DNA of 64,000 nucleotides. Source: Agrypnia vestita (Eukaryota; Arthropoda; Insecta; Trichoptera; Phryganeidae). Position 1 is the first letter of the stretch. Every line of letters starts with the position of its first letter. Position numbers and translations under genes: made by a program. Below, piece by piece: positions 44,471-55,795 of this stretch. The notes beneath the pieces are model-generated. The model was not told where the DNA came from and did not search any database. It saw only the letters and a list, made by a program, of their open reading frames with translations. The stretch is taken from the NCBI GenBank assembly GCA_016648135.1, contig JADDOH010023665.1, positions 186,001 through 250,000 on the forward strand, read 5' to 3'.

Positions 44471-45300
44471 ATTTTGTATAATAATGTATACATTATATTT
44501 TCCGTGAGGTCGAGACAAGATACCTCACGCATTTCGGTATATTCGGTGCATCGAGGACCATTCCGCACGCTAAATGTACATTTTCCGTACAAGAGCGCCG
44601 CGCCGCGCTCACAATACGTGTTGTCAAATGCAAATGCGGCACAAACACGCCGGCCACTGATAGCCGTATCACGGGATCCTACTTGTGATCCCAATGTCAA
44701 CAGTTTCGATTCATCTACATCAAGTTATGTTTGAATATGAATGAAGCGTGTCAACCAATTCGGATGACCAATTCGAACGTCAGATTCTTCATTCAATGCA
44801 ATTAAAATAGAAATTAAATGTTTGTGAAGCTAAGCGCATGTGGCTTAAACAAGACGGAAACAAGAGAAACGCTCCGTTCAAAAAAGCTGCTCTTGCCGAT
44901 GATATAATAAACTGTAGATACGTCGATAGCGTGAAATCCTGGCAACTCAAAAGTAAGGTAATTGCCTTACTTGCATTCGTTATCGAACGGACCTTCGTTG
45001 TGATCAGGCGCGACGCTACGTGGAAAAAGGAACAGAGTATCGCATACTATTGTGAGAACGATTATGTTATTTTAGTCACCGTGACTTCAAATTACCTGAT
45101 TTTTACGTGATTATTAGATTATGTGATTTGTTGTCTCTTTCAATGCAATATTTGCTACATATGAAAGCCGGGTAGTATGGGAATGACGCGTCTATATTAT
45201 AATACGTCAATGGCACTTCCTATGTAGATACAAGATTCACGTATCACTATAATCCAATAACAGAATCTATATATTTTTATACTTTTTAATATTCATTTTT
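44471..45300. other. Non-coding stretch with small palindrome
   Basis: Frames of 90-119 codons are present but have no domain. AAGTAAGG and CCTTACTT form an 8-bp hairpin at 44953-44974. Nothing else was recognised. Confidence 0.35.
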
Positions 45301-45625
45301 ATTCCCTTTCTTTTAACTCGTGGCGTCTGATTGCTTGCTTGTCTGACGAAAAAACTTTGAATCGATTTTTAACCCTTTTCCCGTGATCCAATCGAGCTGA
45401 ACCTTTGCAAGTAGACTCGTGGCAACGATCAAGAAGATCTATCAAAGATTAGTTTAAAAAAATTAATAATTATAGTATAATTTTGGATTTTTCAAATTTT
45501 TAATAATTTTTTCATACAACTCAGTAAAATACTCCGACGCATCTGGTATCATCCGCATCCGGTCCGAAACCCGAAAATGAGAAAGAGAGTATTGTAAAAA
45601 CTTGGTTTTTATGGGTTAGTTTTTT
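45301..45625 (+). repeat. Dispersed repeat family X, copy 4 (internally deleted)
   Basis: The 5' part (ATTCCCTTTCTTTTAACTCG, CCCGTGATCCAATCGAGCTG, GATCAAGAAGATC) and the trailer (GTAAAAACTTGGTTTTTATG) match the other copies. The middle is shorter. Confidence 0.65.
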
Positions 45626-45749
45626 GTTAAAATTGATATATGTAGAAGGTGTTATATAGGAGGATTAGTTAAAACATGAAAAAAAAATTCAATAATAATA
45701 CCGAATAATTCAAGAGACAACATTGGTACAATTCAATTTTAGAATTAGC

Positions 45750-45903
45750 TTATTGATCTTGTCTAGTTGATCCGGGTTCAAGCCGACCTCCCGGGAGATT
45801 ACCAAGATAGATCAACTCACTTGACAAAAGCGTTTTTTTAAATTTGAAATTGGTTAGAATATTGATATGACACATATTCCGAGTACGTAATCTATTTTTT
45901 TAT
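45750..45903 (+). repeat. tRNA-derived SINE, copy D (diverged)
   Basis: A B-box-like GGGTTCAAGCCG is followed by ACTTGACAAAAGCG, TTTGAAATTGGTTAGAATAT and the tail GACACATATTCCGAGTACG with TCTATTTTTTT. The tail order identifies the family; the A-box part is not clear. Confidence 0.55.
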
Positions 45904-46299
45904 TGATAGGAAATAAATTTTATTACAAAAAACGTTTTGAATATAATGAATATGTTATTAGCAATTAATATTAGAGATTTTAAAAAAACGAGTACATTCA
46001 GAACAAAATTTTTTAATTTAACAACGGGTATAAAGCTTTTTAGTTAGTATTTTTTACTACTTTGTCTACATAAATGCAGGACCAATATTTTTTTTTTAAT
46101 TCATTAAGATATTTCATAAATATTTTCATGCTTTTTATTTTCAGATTATTTTTCATTCATTCGTTACAGAAAAAAGTGCATTCAAATTGACTAATAAAAA
46201 TATTAATATAATAATTTGACGGTGGATATCAATCAGTCTAAATGTCGTACTTAATTCGAATGAGAATGTTTAATATATATTTTGATTCAATCTACAATA

Positions 46300-46570
46300 A
46301 TAAACGTGGCGGATGAGGAAGGTTCCAGAAACGTAACCGTTGAAAAATTTAACGGTGTTTACATTTTCCTTTGTCCCTTGTTCACGTTCGCGTTCCCGCG
46401 GTCGGGATGTAAAATATGTCCGAGTAACCGCGCGAAATAAATGGTTCGATAAATCGGTGTTCCGATACTAACCCACTTCTGTATGCAAAGCTATAATTCC
46501 GGTATTTTGTCACATTTTCAGCGAGGCGAGGTAACGTTTTTTCGCGGCTTCATGAGGCGCTATTTAAAAA
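46300..46570. other. GC-richer block, possible conserved non-coding element
   Basis: It contains CGTTCGCGTTCCCGCGGTCG and AACCGCGCGAAATAAATGG without a coding frame or repeat partner in the window. The stretch before it (45904-46299) is plain AT-rich sequence. Confidence 0.35.
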
Positions 46571-46753
46571 TGAATGTTCATTTTCACGGTTTAAATAGAA
46601 TCGGGGTTAAAATGGGGTATCTTAAAAATAAGAAATAAATTATATTTAAAATTAATCGATGTTTATGAATATGAGATATACGATTAATAACATTTTGCTT
46701 TAAATATATAAATAGTAGGTACTATTCTGTTTTAGCTAATATTTTTACGGTTA

Positions 46754-46930
46754 AATATTTTTTGTTAACAGAAATGCGCACACAGAATTTGAGTCACATC
46801 AATATATATTTCCTTTTTTCAAACAATGCTAAATTATAAAAATAAATATATTATCTCCTAAAAACAGGTTGGAACCTCCGATCACTGAATTTTCAGAATA
46901 GTATCTTAACCACTAGATCAAGAAGCACGT
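46754..46930 (-). repeat. tRNA-derived SINE, copy C (diverged)
   Basis: Antisense, CTTGATCTAGTGGTTAAGAT and GATCGGAGGTTCCAACC occupy the A- and B-box positions, and the tail ATGTGACTCAAATTCTGTGT plus GCGCATTTCTG is a diverged form of the family tail. Repeat family Z copy 2 starts about 10 bp downstream. Confidence 0.55.
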
Positions 46931-46940
46931 TTATAAGTGA

Positions 46941-47195
46941 TACTAGCTGTGACCCGTCATAAATGACGGAACATTCGTTCGCTTCTTTCCTAAGCCCCAG
47001 TATATTTTTATAGTATCATTTTGGCGGTTCGCGGAGAAACGGCCGTAGCAACATGCGTGAAGCCGGTTTGATGGCTCTAGGTTCAAGCCTCGTCTCCGGC
47101 CGTTTAATTTGTTTTTTTTTTAGCCGTGAATTCAAATGAAATTACGAACGTTACACTTAAGTTACGGGCGGACAGACAACAATTTTTATGTTTGA
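46941..47195 (+). repeat. Dispersed repeat family Z, copy 2
   Basis: It begins TACTAGCTGTGACCCGTCAT and continues ATGACGGAACATTCGTTCGC, GGCGGTTCGCGG, GGCCGTAGCAAC and GCGGACAGACAAC, collinear with 30421-30705. The TACTAGCTG-CCCG start is typical of a widespread class of insect repeats. Confidence 0.65.
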
Positions 47196-47456
47196 TGTTA
47201 GCAAAAATATTATGCTATTGTCCATGCTTCAAATCTATTTACAGTAGGTACTTTTAAATACCAGCTTACAACACATGTATATTTATGTGTATCGTATTGT
47301 ATTTTACTTTATTAATTTTTGTCTCAAAATGTTAAAAATGCATTCCTCTAAATTTTTTTCTAAATAGTGTTGATTTAAAATTATTTTAAAATTAACTGAA
47401 TTTCCATAGTGCACCACAAACCGCCGCCTTTAATAAATTTATGTTTGATAAATGTG

Positions 47457-47735
47457 TCAAACACGTATTTTAATGCCTTTTTCGTGATTTAATAACGACA
47501 AACTATCTGACAAACTATCTCGTTGTTTTCCAGAGGGGTAAGAGAGGATATCACGATACACTCTTCTGTCCTGGTACACCACTTTTGCCTCGTTCACTTT
47601 TACACATCTTCTCATGCATCCTCTTCGGTTATTAAAGCTTTTACCGGGACCATCCTCCAATATTTGATTTACCTGGTCAAGCCAAGTCTTCCGCGGATGC
47701 CCTCTGTTTTTGATATCTTCAACAGTCGCCTTATA
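47457..47735 (-). pseudogene. LINE reverse transcriptase C-terminal remnant
   Basis: Antisense translation gives NRGHPRKTWLDQVNQILED, then SFNNRRGCMRRC, NEAKVVYQDRRVYRDILSYP and SGK. The GxPRKTWxDQV motif followed by a basic linker and a DRxxWRxxxYP-like end is characteristic of the tail of insect non-LTR polymerases. About 90 residues are open. The catalytic domain is absent, so this is a 5'-truncated copy. It is the longest of three related tails, all antisense (5079 and 9725 are the others). Confidence 0.65.
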
Positions 47736-48000
47736 TTTTTTTAAAAGACGAACAATTTGAAGTCTACACTAATTTTAGTCAATTTATTATAAAATTTATT
47801 TATTTCATACAATTTTATAGTTCGAATGCGAAGTAAGTCTAAAGCGGCAATGTTAACACTCACTGCTTTCGACGCTGCCATACAAATGTTTTGGGCAGCA
47901 AATACAGCAGCGCGTGTATATAATGTCTGAGTATATTACGTCATTAATCTTGATCCACACTATCGGTTCACTCACGGTCCGCACTCGGTTTGCTCTAGAT

Positions 48001-48767
48001 CAGTGTTCCCCAAACTATGGGTCGCGACCCACTGGTGGGTCGCGAGCGGATATTAGGTGGGTCGCAATCACAATTCCGCGCAACACGTCTTGTCCGAGTC
48101 ATGTCATGTTTATTGTAGATAGTATATGTCAATGTAGTGTCTGCATTGTCACTCATTTAACAGAGTTGAAAAATAGCTTTAATTCTTACTTCGAAGAAGG
48201 GATCAAAAAGTTCGACAGGATAAACTGTATTTGTAATCCATTTCAAGACAACATACCAACTGAAATGTCAACAAAAGCAAGTGAAGAGCTTATTGATTTA
48301 TTTGAAGATACGTCGCTAAAAATACTTGTAATCGCAAGAAATATGCAAAATTCTGGCTTTTAGTTGCTGACATTTATCCCTGCTTGTCTGACAAAGCCAT
48401 GAAAGTCCTCCTCCCCTTCACCACCTCATACTTATGTGAAGTGGGATTTGCCATGGTTTCTATTGAGACTAAATACACAAATAAATCAGACGCATCGAAT
48501 TCACTGCCATTGAAAGTGACTCAAATTGAAGTCGACGCTAATGCTGCTATGACAAGAAATAGCAACAAGTGCATCCTTCCCATTAAAATATCACATATTA
48601 ATATTTTTCGTAATGAAAAATTTCGATTATATTTGGACGTTTTTCTTAATTGAACAGTCTTTCGCATAGTTACAATATATATTGGGAATATGTGAGACGG
48701 GAGGTGGGTCCCGAAAATTGAATTTTTTTTTGGTGGATCGCGGTCCCATCAACTTTGGGAACCACTG
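48001..48767 (+). mobile_element. hAT element (767 bp) with 8-bp target duplication
   Basis: The left terminus CAGTGTTCCCCAAACTATGG and the inverted right terminus CAGTGGTTCCCAAAGTTGAT are typical hAT ends. The flanking octamers CTCTAGAT (47993-48000) and CTCAAGAT (48768-48775) agree at 7 of 8 positions, the hAT target duplication size. The element is much shorter than an autonomous hAT and keeps only the C-terminal part of its transposase. Repeated GGTGGGTCGCGA-like pieces lie just inside the left end. Confidence 0.88.
48101..48653 (+). pseudogene. hAT transposase C-terminal remnant (ZBED5/FAM200-like)
   Basis: The first frame contains HLTELKNSFNSYFEEGIKKF and KASEELIDLFEDTSLKI. After a single-base shift near 48340 the next frame gives FWLLVADIYP, then SDKAMKVLLPFTTSYLCEVG and KVTQIEVD. 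This order (LxxSFxxYF, ELIDLxxDxxLK, AMKxLLPFxTTYLCExGFS) is that of the hAT dimerisation and catalytic tail in the ZBED5/FAM200/GTF2IRD2 group. The N-terminal BED finger and the main catalytic fold are missing through internal deletion. No active protein is expected. Confidence 0.85.
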
Positions 48768-48775
48768 CTCAAGAT

Positions 48776-49230
48776 TCAACAAAATATTAAAACACAGTGA
48801 ACAATGACGTCATTCACACTATAGCCCGTTCCAGTCCCGATCCGGTAGGTACAATAAAGTATCGAATACTTTTTGACCAAAGTAGGTTCGAACTCCTCCT
48901 TGCTCATACTCATAGTGTGAATGGCAAAACTTCAGTTCATCTTCGACCATTCGTGCTCTAATCTTGAATGCATAACATCGACTATTTTTTTAGCTTATTT
49001 ATATAAAAATTGATACTCAGAACGCGTAGAATTATGAAAAAGGTATTATAGTTAAGCTTAAATTGTAATGATTTTTATATTAGAAATATTTTTTGTAACT
49101 AAAATAATAGCTAATTCTTCTAGAATAGTAAATGAAATTTTAAAAAATATTTTTAACTAATTGGAACCTTAACTTTTAATTATATAACATTTTCAAAGCA
49201 AGAAAACACTTTGTGGCTTGACATTATATT
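48776..49230. other. AT-rich non-coding stretch
   Basis: Nothing recognised between the hAT element and the snapback element. Confidence 0.4.
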
Positions 49231-49468
49231 AAATTTAAAATTAAATTTAATACTTAGTTTCAAACTACTTATTAGTATATATTCGTCAACTAGTTTCAGT
49301 TGGTCTCAACCTTTATCAGGACAAGTATAATATAGCGATATTATACCTGTCCTGATGATTTAGCTAAATATCCTCATGAAGGTTGAGACTAACCGAAACT
49401 AGTTGACGAATTTATAGTAACAAGCGGTTTAAAACTAAGCATCTAATTTTATTTTAAATTTAAAATAA
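49231..49468. mobile_element. Snapback MITE with hammerhead-like cassettes
   Basis: The arms mirror each other from an outer AAATTTAAAATTAAAT through CTTAGTTT, ATTCGTCAACTAGTTTC, GGTCTCAACCTT and ATCAGGACA. Right arm (+): CTCATGA, A, GGTT..AACC, GAAAC, TAGTTGACG. Left arm (-): CTGATAA, A, GGTTG..CAACT, GAAAC, TAGTTGACG. About 240 bp with no coding capacity. Confidence 0.75.
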
Positions 49469-49555
49469 TTATCTACATAAAATGCGTCCGACTCGAAACG
49501 CAAATCAGAGCAAAGTGATCAAAAAATATGAAACTGGCCCACTAGTGCGGACGTC

Positions 49556-50086
49556 ATGAGCTTATTTCTTTATAGGATCGTAAATAGTTTGATTGATTGC
49601 CCCCAGATTATTAATCTGATCGACTTATATGCCCCATCGAGGTCATCAAGACGCAGTGCATTATTCTATTATAGTGGAAATGTCAGAACTAATGCATTAG
49701 CAAACTCTGTAATTCCCAGATTACACTCATTAGGGAATGAACATGCAGAGGCAGCTGACATTTTTGCTGACAGTATAACTGTGTATAGGACAAAGCTGAT
49801 ACAATTGTTTACATCTCAACGAAATGGAAATGGAAAATAAATTTTTCTGTATTATTATTTTACCTTTAACTATTATTATTTGTACCTACTGTATTATTAT
49901 TTTATCTGTCTCATGTTTTTCTGTATTATTATTCCTATTACCTTTTTACTATTATTATTGTAACTTTTAACTGTATTATTATTTTAACTGTCTTATGTTA
50001 TTTTTTAAAAATTTTATTCTGTATATTTGTAAAAGCCCATAAGGGCGTTAAATAAATAAAAATAAATAAATAAATTATACTTGATC
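49556..50086 (+). pseudogene. LINE 3' end: reverse transcriptase C-terminus plus 3' UTR
   Basis: A 94-codon frame to 49840 contains FLYRIVNSLIDCPQIINLID, then NVRTNALANSVIPRLHSLGN and ADIFADSITVYRTKL. This is the usual C-terminus of Jockey/R1/I-like LINE polymerases (LxxCPxLL, RTNxxxxSPxxRM, DIFxxSL). It is followed by an AT-rich 3' UTR ending in CCCATAAGGGCGTTAAATAA and a (AAATA)n tail at 50045-50080, a typical LINE 3' terminus. The copy is 5'-truncated; the catalytic YADD part is absent. Confidence 0.75.
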
Positions 50087-50089
50087 GAG

Positions 50090-50530
50090 AGCGGACCTAG
50101 AACGGACCGGAAGCGTCTCTAGTGTGGATTGACCCAAGACCTCAGAATCTCCCAACGAGAAACCCGCACCACTAGGAGCTCTCGAAGGAGTCCACAGTTC
50201 CTAGCATTCCTCACCAGGTCGCCGCCTGCCGGACGACGACCCACGGCAGGAGTGAGGTCAGGCCGGGTCAGGGATGGGGACGTGTCGCTGCACGCTTCGC
50301 GGATCACTTTGAGGCGTTAATTATCGGCGGACAACCATCTGCCGCCGAGCCGCCGGGGGCCGGCCGCAGGTTAACGAAGTTAACGAGTGCCCGCCGTGGT
50401 ATCGGGTGTTATGTGCGGCTAAATTAATTATGCAGCTCGGGAGGGGTGTGATTTCATTATTGTCAAAGGACGCCGGCGCGTTTTCCGCAGACATTTAAAT
50501 AGTCGCCATTTTATTTGTTTGCTCTTTGTT
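50090..50530. other. GC-rich block, possible conserved regulatory element
   Basis: A 400-bp GC-rich block holds GCCGCCGAGCCGCCGGGGGC, two close GTTAAC sites (50370-50385), AATTAATTATGCAG (homeodomain-type TAATTA) and GGACGCCGGCGCG. Frames of about 63 codons on each strand are compositional. The pattern of GC-rich DNA with TAATTA and GTTAAC sites is what insect developmental enhancers often look like, but this is inference. Confidence 0.4.
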
Positions 50531-53529
50531 ACACATGAGTCAAGGAGCGCGGGAATGCCATGCTAGTGGCGAAGAATAATATGAATACTGTGGCAGTCCA
50601 CTACACGAGTATACCGATATTCATTTATAATTATATATGTTTAACATGTTATAATTATAAATGTATTTTAATTGAAAATTCCAGTTCATTATGGTAACTC
50701 ATTTTAATAAAATTTGGATACTTGAGTCTATTATATTTATTTCTAACTGGTTTTGGAAACAATAATTTCTTTCGTCAGGGTGATCAAAAATATAAAATTA
50801 TTAGCTTTTTTTTCACAAGTTTCTATTTTTAATCTAGCCAAAAATTATATTTTTCAAATATAATTAGGAATAGAAATCGTAAATTTGCATTGAATTGGAT
50901 AATTACTCTGCACCTTACATATAGGTTGAAATAAGCTCAGTGATTTTGAATGTGTAGTCTTAAGTCGGTTCTAATAGAATTTTTGTTGATGATCATTCGA
51001 ATTCTGGGTAAAAGAATTAGGGCAGGTTATGGTGGTCATAAATGGTCGCGTATTATAGGAGAATATGGATATTTTCGTAACATTCAAGACGATATTTATG
51101 AGCGTGTAATTTTTTTTAAATTGCTTCTGTAACCTATTCCCGTTTTAATCCAATGATTATAAATCTAGACGATCATTTCGAGAGCTGCAAATTGAACTGC
51201 TTCATTATATCAGAGGTAATATTTTACCAGCGAGCATAGTGTTACGTACATATATTGACATATATACATATTTGTGGTCCAGTCTAATGATATCTTGCCT
51301 ACGTCTAAAAAGGTCGACTTTTTGTCACGGTATACACCATATCAAAGATATACCGACACATCAATACTATACGTCAAATTACTATGGATGGAAGATGGAA
51401 GAGTATATAATAGATTCTTGAAGTGCCATGACCAAAAATCGGTTCATAACAGGTCTATCGTGATATTATCTATTTATCTATGTCTTGGTAGTCAGTCTCG
51501 ATTCTGTTGGCTTGGATATGGAGACAGCGACAGCATAAATTGTTTCACTTTACAATATACAGAACCTCTCGGTGGTTAGGCCTGTTGGTAGAACTATCGC
51601 TTTGCTGAACAATATCACTTTGGACATTGATCTGCTGCATATCTCTGAGAGGTTTTCCGAAACAGGTTCTCCTACATCTTTGATAAGAATTCTTGTACAT
51701 CTATATTAATTTAAAGTAATAACTTTAACTATAAATAAACTTGGAAGTTTGCCATGTCAATTTTATTTATTAAGTAAGTTGAATTGAATTAAATTGAGTA
51801 ACTGAATTCATCTACTAGACCTGTTTCCATATAGGGAAGATAATCGAATCAATATGTGTAAGCCATGCATACGAGGCGCATTGTTTCGCTGTGTTGGTTT
51901 TTACGGGTATAAACACCAACGCAACGAATGTTCATTGTACGCACGGCTTACACATACTAATTCGATTGTATTTCTTAATTGCAAAGCGGTCTACAATAGT
52001 AATTGAAATTTGATCAAAATCATTGGACTGGTTAAACTCTGAATGTGAAAAAGTTAATCTCTTTAATAATTCGTATAAATTCCAATGAATGTAGTATGAA
52101 TATTCGTGATAATAAAAAATGAAGAAAAAAAATTTTCGAAAACAAATTCGTTCAGGTAGTTAATTTTGTTTTATTATTTAATCATTGCTATAGAGACATC
52201 TGCAAATCAGTAACAAAGCATACAAAATTTAATGGGGAATGATGAATTTATTAATTCCAATCTAAATGGGCTAACACGGATATATTAAATTTAAATTGGT
52301 ACAATTATTGTTTAGTTAAATAACACGTACGTATTGACACATTGGTTATGTGAATGCCCAATAGTCCGAAATGAAATATTGAGATACAAATATTAAAGTA
52401 GTGCTTTTAAATACTCTACACTAATTACCACTCATTAATATTATTATTTCAGTACCTATTTAAAAAATTCTGTAATCATACAGCTAGCGAATCTATTCAA
52501 ACGTACATCGATAAATTTTAAAATAAACTGAAATAAATAATGACTGATTCATTTTATTTAATGATTAAATTCGTTAAAATGGGTAATACGCAATTCAGGA
52601 CTATCCTTCCATCTAAAAATATATTTATCCAAAGCGCAATATTTATTTATTTATTTATGTGCATACATAATAGTAAAAACAAAGAGCCATCCTTACAGTT
52701 TAAACAGCATTAAAAAAAAGTACACACAAAAACGATCACAATAACAGATCAGAAAGGCAGTTCATTCAGAAATAATTCGGTTTATTATAAAAAAATAACT
52801 GAAGTAATGAAGAATATAAACAGAAAATTAAATGAATAAAACACTACATCATGTTAAAAATTAAAGAATCGACAAATTTATGAATAAAACAATACAACAT
52901 TAGCAGATTTTTATATAAAAACTATCACTGCCTTGGAATCGACTGCATGTTTCTTTTTAAAGTAGTCAAGCTATCATAGAATACATCTATTCACTGTCCT
53001 TATCATTCAGTCTGTGTAGTCTCGGTGTAGTAAGAGTATGATGTAATTTGTTCTTGTATTATCGGAATATTCTGACACTGAACCGAGATGAGTGAAGGAA
53101 GATTATTGAGGAGGCCAAGACCCACCAAGGGTTGTAGTGCCAAGAGTGATGATGACAATTATCGGAATAAAATATATAAGATACTCTTAATTACTTTGAT
53201 CGATACAAAAACCTTGAAATAGCTTTGGTATATTGGTGGCCATATCTGAACAGCCAGTGTCTCATATTTTATTAACACAGTATCGTAACATATATTTAAG
53301 TATAAAAGATCGATGGCTTTATGACTTTTGTGCATATATATTAATAAATCTTCTCCCATCAATATATTCACTAAACTTCTTAAAATCATCAAGCATAAAT
53401 GTGTAAGAGATACGTTAATTAGTTAGTATTTCTCTGAATCTGTCACACGAGGCAATAATACATGTACCTACATAAAAGAGTTCTGGTGCTAACAATGTTT
53501 GGAAACATAATTTTTGTTAATTAATAATC
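50531..53529. other. Long AT-rich non-coding stretch
   Basis: A 101-codon plus-strand frame at 51274-51579 and a 77-codon antisense frame at 53159-53392 show no domain. No splice-bounded exon or repeat pair was recognised. Confidence 0.35.
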
Positions 53530-53665
53530 AATCAGTCCACCCTCTACCTCCGCGGGTAAAGGTCGTCCTCCTGATGACGTTGAATAAGCGTTCAACGAAA
53601 CGTCGAGAATCGTTTCTCGGAAAAACATACAGTCGTATAAAAAATCCGCCACTACTTACAGTTAA
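53530..53665 (+). repeat. Hammerhead-like repeat, family T copy 1
   Basis: The core reads CTGATGA (53571-53577), C, GTTGAA..TTCAAC, GAAAC (53597-53601), then GTCGAGAATCGTTTCTCGG, a second hairpin. The flanks (CTCTACCTCCGC, GTATAAAAAATCCG) are shared with the antisense copy at 61371-61480. Confidence 0.6.
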
Positions 53666-54049
53666 ATACGTCTAACGAGCGTAATAACAACCTTAACTCT
53701 TTAATGTAGGTAAGTATATTAAAATTTGAGTAAAACGATAATCATTGTACTAATAATATTAGGATATACATCTTATTTCTTTGTATTTTTTTTTCTTTTT
53801 TACGCTTCATCAGGCCAGGAAGCCCAATTACAGAAGCGAAATGTATTACATAGAAACTCTAGTTAAAACAGCCTTTTTGAATAATCTGAATTGAATAATA
53901 ATGACTGCGCTGAGTAGAAGATACCTCAATGAAGGTAAATTTAATGATCCAAACAATATGCGCGAAAATTTATCATTTTAAATGTAGACCCTGAAAAATC
54001 GAAGCGTGTAAAGCCTTCGAAAAGCATAAAAAATCACCCCCATAAAAAG
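53666..54049. other. AT-rich non-coding stretch
   Basis: Nothing recognised. Confidence 0.4.
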
Positions 54050-54240
54050 GATGCGGGACACACGTGTTGCGGCGGCCGGCCGCTAGGTGTCCGGGCCATC
54101 GGCTGCCGGCTTATTGGTTTGACAGTTATGCGACAACCTCCCAAATTCTGGTGACAAGTGAGATTTATAGGCGGCGTGACGCGGCGCTAGCCGCTCTATT
54201 GGTATGTCAAAGAGGCGGTTGTGGTTTGTATTTTGATTAT
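54050..54240. other. GC-rich block
   Basis: GCGGCGGCCGGCCGC at 54068-54082 and GGCGGCGTGACGCGGCGC near 54171 stand in AT-rich flanks. A 60-codon frame is compositional. Possible conserved element. Confidence 0.35.
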
Positions 54241-55379
54241 GTTTAATGTAAAACATTCTAGGTACCAGGTAGATTACGAAAACTAGACTATGCAGATTTT
54301 CCTTTGAGCTATGCCAAGGGAAGAATAAGATAAATATATTTGCATGTATGGAATGAACGTTACCCGACATTGACGACAGGAAATGTATTCTTCTTATCTT
54401 ATTCGTATTCTTATTCTTAGCGCAGTAAAATTCAAAAAAAGTACACAACCTTATTGGATTTACAGGCTAAAAATGAATGGTATGATTTTTTCTCACCATT
54501 TCGTCTTTAGTTGTTCAACTGTTAGAAGCATTTAATTTCGGAAGTTATGTTTTGCCTGCAACTTTAAATAATATTCGATATATCAGTGTTCTTAATTGTT
54601 AGTATTATTCACATTCCTTATTAACTTGCTCTCTTACTTGCTTGCTACAGAATCACACGTATCATTGCATTACGTAGAATCATACGTAATGCAACCTATT
54701 ACATGAGAGCTAGAAGATTCCGCTGTTAGGGTAAGAATCCTTCGTTTCTATACCAAATTGTGATCTTCAATCAAACAACAACATACCCTCCAAAACTCTG
54801 TTGTCAAAGTCAAATTGAGTCAACTGACTCATTCATTGTTGGTTTGGTCATGTAGAATGAATGAGGAGAGAATCACAAATTCAGTTCAGATAAACTAGAT
54901 ATAAAACAACCGGATACGAGTAATGTTATGAAAGTGAAATAAATAAAAAGTAAATGATTAGTCATAAGTTAGTTTTTATTGGTTTTTATTTTCATATTTT
55001 TGGTTAAAATAATATTTGAATTTGGCATCTTAACAAAATTCTTAGGGGAAAAAAAGGGGAAATATTTGAAATTTTAATATTCATAATATTTTATAACATA
55101 ATATAATATAACTCAGAACTGGATTTAACACTATACTCCACAGAGGGAAATGAATGGTACCCACCGCTTACCCAGGACCGTTTTATGAGCAAAAGCTTCC
55201 ATATCGGTCCTTCTCATTCGTCTCCAGGTTGACATTTTTTTAGCTACAATGCAAGACCGTGCTGCCCCGCACGGGTCGTATAAACCGGTGCGAGGCGGCA
55301 CGGCCGCAAAAACAAAACCATTCACAGACCGACACCATTAGATACGTCTTTATTGCATAAAAAAAATACATAAATAAAT
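54241..55379. other. Non-coding stretch
   Basis: A GC-richer part at 55140-55330 is open antisense for 64 codons with no domain. No other signal. Confidence 0.35.
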
Positions 55380-55515
55380 TCAAGAACAAAGAAAAGGTAA
55401 AATAACAAAATAAGAAAAATAATAATACAAAATAATACGAAATAATACAAAATAATACAAAAATAATACAAGAACAAAGAAAAGGTAATAACAAAAGAAG
55501 AAAATAATACATAGT
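55380..55515. repeat. Microsatellite (AATAATAC)n with flanking direct repeat
   Basis: AAGAACAAAGAAAAGGTAA occurs at both ends (about 55382 and 55479) and encloses several AATAATACAA/G units. The long antisense frame across it is low complexity. Confidence 0.7.
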
Positions 55516-55599
55516 AGACGAATTTCGCGGTGGCGGCAGTGGATGGGTAAGGTCAAACAGACACCCCCTTAACAGGGAAAGAGACGACACAGAGGGAAA

Positions 55600-55795
55600 G
55601 GCATTAATCAAGATTTATTATAGATGTCTCATAGAAATGTCTCATAGGTGAACGATACATTGCGTAAAGTGATCACTTAAGCCAGCCGTACGATAGATCG
55701 TTAGCCTTATAAACACCCTATTGACCAAACCTACTTTCCTATATAAATAGTTTCGTCTTTATGGAAGATCTATTATATATCTCGATTAATGTAAT
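55600..55795. repeat. Dispersed repeat family U, copy 3 (partial)
   Basis: GTAAAGTGATCAC appears in inverse orientation to 62560-62580, and CTATATAAATAGTTTCGTCT matches 62803-62820. The mixed orientation fits a palindromic element. Confidence 0.45.
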
